DNA of 15,562 nucleotides from Nitrospirae bacterium CG1_02_44_142. Lineage in GTDB: Bacteria; Nitrospirota; Thermodesulfovibrionia; Thermodesulfovibrionales; UBA1546. The position numbers were made by a program, and so were the translations under genes. Shown one piece after another: positions 14,173-15,562 of this stretch. Positions within the stretch are counted from its first letter, which is position 1. Every line of letters begins with the position of its first letter. Under the pieces are notes generated by a model. It did no database searches, had not been told where the DNA came from, and saw only the letters and a program-made list of their open reading frames with translations. The stretch is taken from NCBI GenBank assembly GCA_001871685.1, contig MNVK01000069.1, forward strand, positions 1 to 15,562, written 5' to 3'.

Positions 14173-15052
14173 CAGGATTATAGACATATCTGAGAATGGG
14201 GCTGATTTAAGTGTAAAACATAGTCAGCTTGTAATAGTAAGCAGTGGCATTGAAACAACAGTGCCTCTTGTAGAAATAGCTGTTCTTGTAATCTCACATC
14301 CTGCGGTAAGAATGTCCCATGCCGTGCTTTCCGGTTTATGCGCATCGGGTGGTATTTGCGTATTCTGTACTGAAAAACAGCTTCCGGCTGGAATGCTCTT
14401 GCCAATTGAAGGCAACTCTGTTCAGGCTGAAAGATTTGTAAAACAGGCACAGGCTCCACTTCCCACAAGGAAAAGAATCTGGAAGCATATTGCAAAGGCA
14501 AAGATAATATCTCAAGGAAAACTATTGACAAAGCTTAAGGGTAATGACAGAGGTCTCGGTTTCATCGCAAACGAGGTTCGGGCTGGAGATTCATCTAATA
14601 TTGAAGCTCAGGCTGCCAGAAGATATTGGACTGCTCTTTTTGGCGATAGTTTTAAGCGAAATCCTTTTGCTTCTGACCATAACAAATTGCTTAATTACGG
14701 ATATGCGGTCTTAAGAGCAATGACCGCAAGAGCTATATGCTCATCCGGTCTTCATCCTTCAATCAGTCTTCATCATCATAACAAATATGACACGTTCTGC
14801 CTTGCAGACGATTTAATGGAGCCTTTCAGAGTTATTGTAGATGAGGCGGTTTATCGGATTATAGAGGACAAAAGTTCTGATGTACCACTAGATAAAGAAA
14901 ACAAAAGGATAATTATAAAAAGCATTGTAGAAAAAAGAATTAATGTAGGAGGTGAATTGAGGTCTTTGTTTGACGTCATGACTAAAGTTACTGCATCGCT
15001 GGCAGGTGTTTACACTAACGAAAAGTCTGATATTTTTCTTCCGGAGTTTTAG
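14159..15052 (+). CDS. cas1: Cas1 spacer-integration endonuclease
   Basis: A 297-aa Cas1 of the type II kind, the integrase that inserts new spacers as a complex with Cas2. Metal-site residues appear in order: Glu149 in SSNIEAQAARRYW, the His205-207 cluster in PSISLHHHNKYD, and Asp218/Glu221 in LADDLMEPFR. The N-terminal beta domain (about 1-90) is followed by the usual helical catalytic domain. The start is GTG at 14159, inside the end of cas9 in another frame, with GGAGA nine bases upstream, indicating translational coupling. The cas2 start follows the stop after one base. No csn2 or cas4 is found, which together with gene order places the locus in subtype II-C. Confidence 0.97.
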   Translation: MPLTDRIIDISENGADLSVKHSQLVIVSSGIETTVPLVEIAVLVISHPAVRMSHAVLSGLCASGGICVFCTEKQLPAGMLLPIEGNSVQAERFVKQAQAPLPTRKRIWKHIAKAKIISQGKLLTKLKGNDRGLGFIANEVRAGDSSNIEAQAARRYWTALFGDSFKRNPFASDHNKLLNYGYAVLRAMTARAICSSGLHPSISLHHHNKYDTFCLADDLMEPFRVIVDEAVYRIIEDKSSDVPLDKENKRIIIKSIVEKRINVGGELRSLFDVMTKVTASLAGVYTNEKSDIFLPEF

Positions 15053-15053
15053 C

Positions 15054-15395
15054 GTGGCTGAAAGCAGGGAAATTTCCGGGTATAATTCAATGTGGCTTAT
15101 TGCAATGTTTGATTTGCCTGTGGATTCAAAAGAAGCAAGGCATAGATATGCCCGCTTCAGGAAAGCCCTTTTGAAGAAAGGTTTTACCATGCTTCAGTTT
15201 TCGGTATACGCAAGGTTTTGCTCAAGCGAAAAAACAAGCAATGTATTCAAAAAAAGAATCAGAGAGATTCTGCCTACAGATGGAGAAGTAAGACTCCTTG
15301 CAGTTACAGACAGGCAGTTCGGTAAAATGGAGATATTTTTTGGAAGAAAACGGGCAGAAGTTGAGAAACCACCCGAGGAGTATCTTCTTTTTTAA
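15054..15395 (+). CDS. cas2: Cas2 spacer-acquisition protein
   Basis: A 113-aa Cas2, the dimeric scaffold of the Cas1-Cas2 integrase. The ferredoxin-like fold begins with MWLIAMFDLPVDS (13-25), where Asp20 is the conserved residue of the family, and continues with the helix ARHRYARFRKALLKKGF (28-44) and strand MLQFSVYARF (46-55). The frame is open from 15006, but GTG at 15054 is preceded by CGGAG about seven bases away and lies one base after the cas1 stop, so it was chosen over the ATG at 15006, which would overlap cas1 by 47 nt. A later ATG at 15090 lacks a ribosome binding site. A hairpin and the array follow 15 and 50 bases downstream. Confidence 0.94.
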   Translation: MAESREISGYNSMWLIAMFDLPVDSKEARHRYARFRKALLKKGFTMLQFSVYARFCSSEKTSNVFKKRIREILPTDGEVRLLAVTDRQFGKMEIFFGRKRAEVEKPPEEYLLF

Positions 15396-15410
15396 AGTTG
15401 AAACAAGGAA

Positions 15411-15445
15411 GAACCCCTTGCAAATCAGAGTCTTGCAAGGGGTTC
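15411..15445 (-). terminator. 13-bp perfect hairpin between cas2 and the array
   Basis: GAACCCCTTGCAA (15411-15423) and TTGCAAGGGGTTC (15433-15445) pair perfectly about a nine-base loop. On the minus strand the stem is followed by TTCCTTGTTTC, so it should end leftward array transcription. On plus it follows cas2 but is not followed by a T-run. The stem's right arm abuts the first repeat with no gap. Confidence 0.7.
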
Positions 15446-15473
15446 ATTGTACTTGAGCCGCAGTTCCTGTCAA
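15446..15473 (-). promoter_or_regulatory. Promoter embedded in CRISPR repeat 1
   Basis: On minus, TTGACA (15468-15473), 16 nt, TACAAT (15446-15451): a perfect -35 and a five-of-six -10. It points out of the array into the hairpin at 15411-15445, with a predicted start near 15439. Confidence 0.6.
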
Positions 15474-15511
15474 GCCCCAACCCCAGGATTGATTAATGAG
15501 ATTGAGTTAAT

Positions 15512-15539
15512 ATTGTACTTGAGCCGCAGTTCCTGTCAA
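15512..15539 (-). promoter_or_regulatory. Promoter embedded in CRISPR repeat 2
   Basis: The same hexamers are at 15534-15539 and 15512-15517. The predicted start, near 15505, would yield an RNA carrying the last 24 bases of spacer 1 followed by repeat 1, the same spacer length as in Neisseria crRNAs made from repeat promoters. Confidence 0.65.
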
Positions 15540-15562
15540 GCCCCAACTCGCAGAGAGAGTTG

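Larger units (their letters stand above)
15446..15562 (-). CRISPR. Start of the type II-C CRISPR array (two repeats, window-truncated)
   Basis: Two identical 36-nt repeats at 15446-15481 and 15512-15547 enclose a 30-nt spacer (15482-15511). A second spacer starts at 15548 and runs off the window (15 nt seen). On plus the repeat starts ATTGTACTTGAGCC and ends CAAGCCCCAAC. The crRNA strand is minus: there the repeat begins GTTGGGGC and ends TACAAT, like the Neisseria repeat that starts GTTGTAG and ends CTACAAT, and it is the strand that pairs with the tracrRNA anti-repeat. The array therefore reads toward the cas genes, and any leader should lie beyond the right edge. Spacer origin is unknown. 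Confidence 0.95.

Noticed and set aside
15006..15053. ATG 15006 as the cas2 start
   Set aside because: It would overlap cas1 by 47 nt and add 16 residues unlike Cas2; GTG 15054 has a ribosome binding site and follows cas1 directly.
1..15562. tRNA, rRNA or insertion sequences
   Set aside because: No cloverleaf with a T-loop GTTCRA pattern, no rRNA segment and no transposase motif was noticed on either strand by eye.

Overview
The window looks like a chromosomal fragment of an anaerobic bacterium with moderate GC content. Gene content (HgcAB, a MoxR/DUF58/transglutaminase operon, a PilZ-DUF4388-J-TPR fusion, small toxin-antitoxin pairs, a compact Cas9) would fit Nitrospirota or a related sediment/aquifer lineage. 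That placement is inference from gene content; no rRNA or ribosomal protein gene is present to test it.

Layout. (1) 164-1567, plus strand: hgcA and hgcB, the corrinoid membrane protein and the ferredoxin needed for mercury methylation. (2) 1594-6588, minus strand: a four-gene run reading coiled-coil tail-anchored protein, MoxR AAA+ ATPase, DUF58 protein, TgpA-like membrane transglutaminase. A good sigma70-type promoter with an inverted repeat lies upstream at 6634-6678. (3) 6754-8296: two toxin-antitoxin modules facing each other. The first is a TumE-like pair on plus. The second is a MazEF-like pair on minus, bracketed by 29-nt near-identical direct repeats. (4) 8390-10687, plus strand: a PilZ-DUF4388-J-domain-TPR protein and a MarC-family membrane protein. 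(5) 10696-10787: both ends of a metallophosphoesterase gene with its middle deleted. (6) 10893-15562: a type II-C CRISPR-Cas locus with tracrRNA (minus), cas9, cas1, cas2 (plus) and the start of the array.

The CRISPR locus is the most interesting part. Read on the minus strand, each 36-nt repeat carries a complete promoter (TTGACA, 16 nt, TACAAT) aimed into the next spacer, so every crRNA could be made from its own start site. The tracrRNA anti-repeat at 10977-11013 is a diverged copy of the repeat that keeps this promoter layout in the plus direction (TTGCAC, 17 nt, TACAAT). It therefore probably also serves as the cas9 promoter, while the tracrRNA promoter lies inside the cas9 leader. Five of the six substitutions separating anti-repeat from repeat keep crRNA-tracrRNA pairing as G-U wobbles.

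How the genes work together: HgcA and HgcB act as a pair in methyl transfer to Hg(II). MoxR, DUF58 and TgpA-like proteins form a recurrent envelope-associated chaperone/transglutaminase set. Cas9, tracrRNA, Cas1, Cas2 and the array form a complete class 2 adaptive immune system without csn2 or cas4. All functional statements rest on motifs read by eye; no database search was run.
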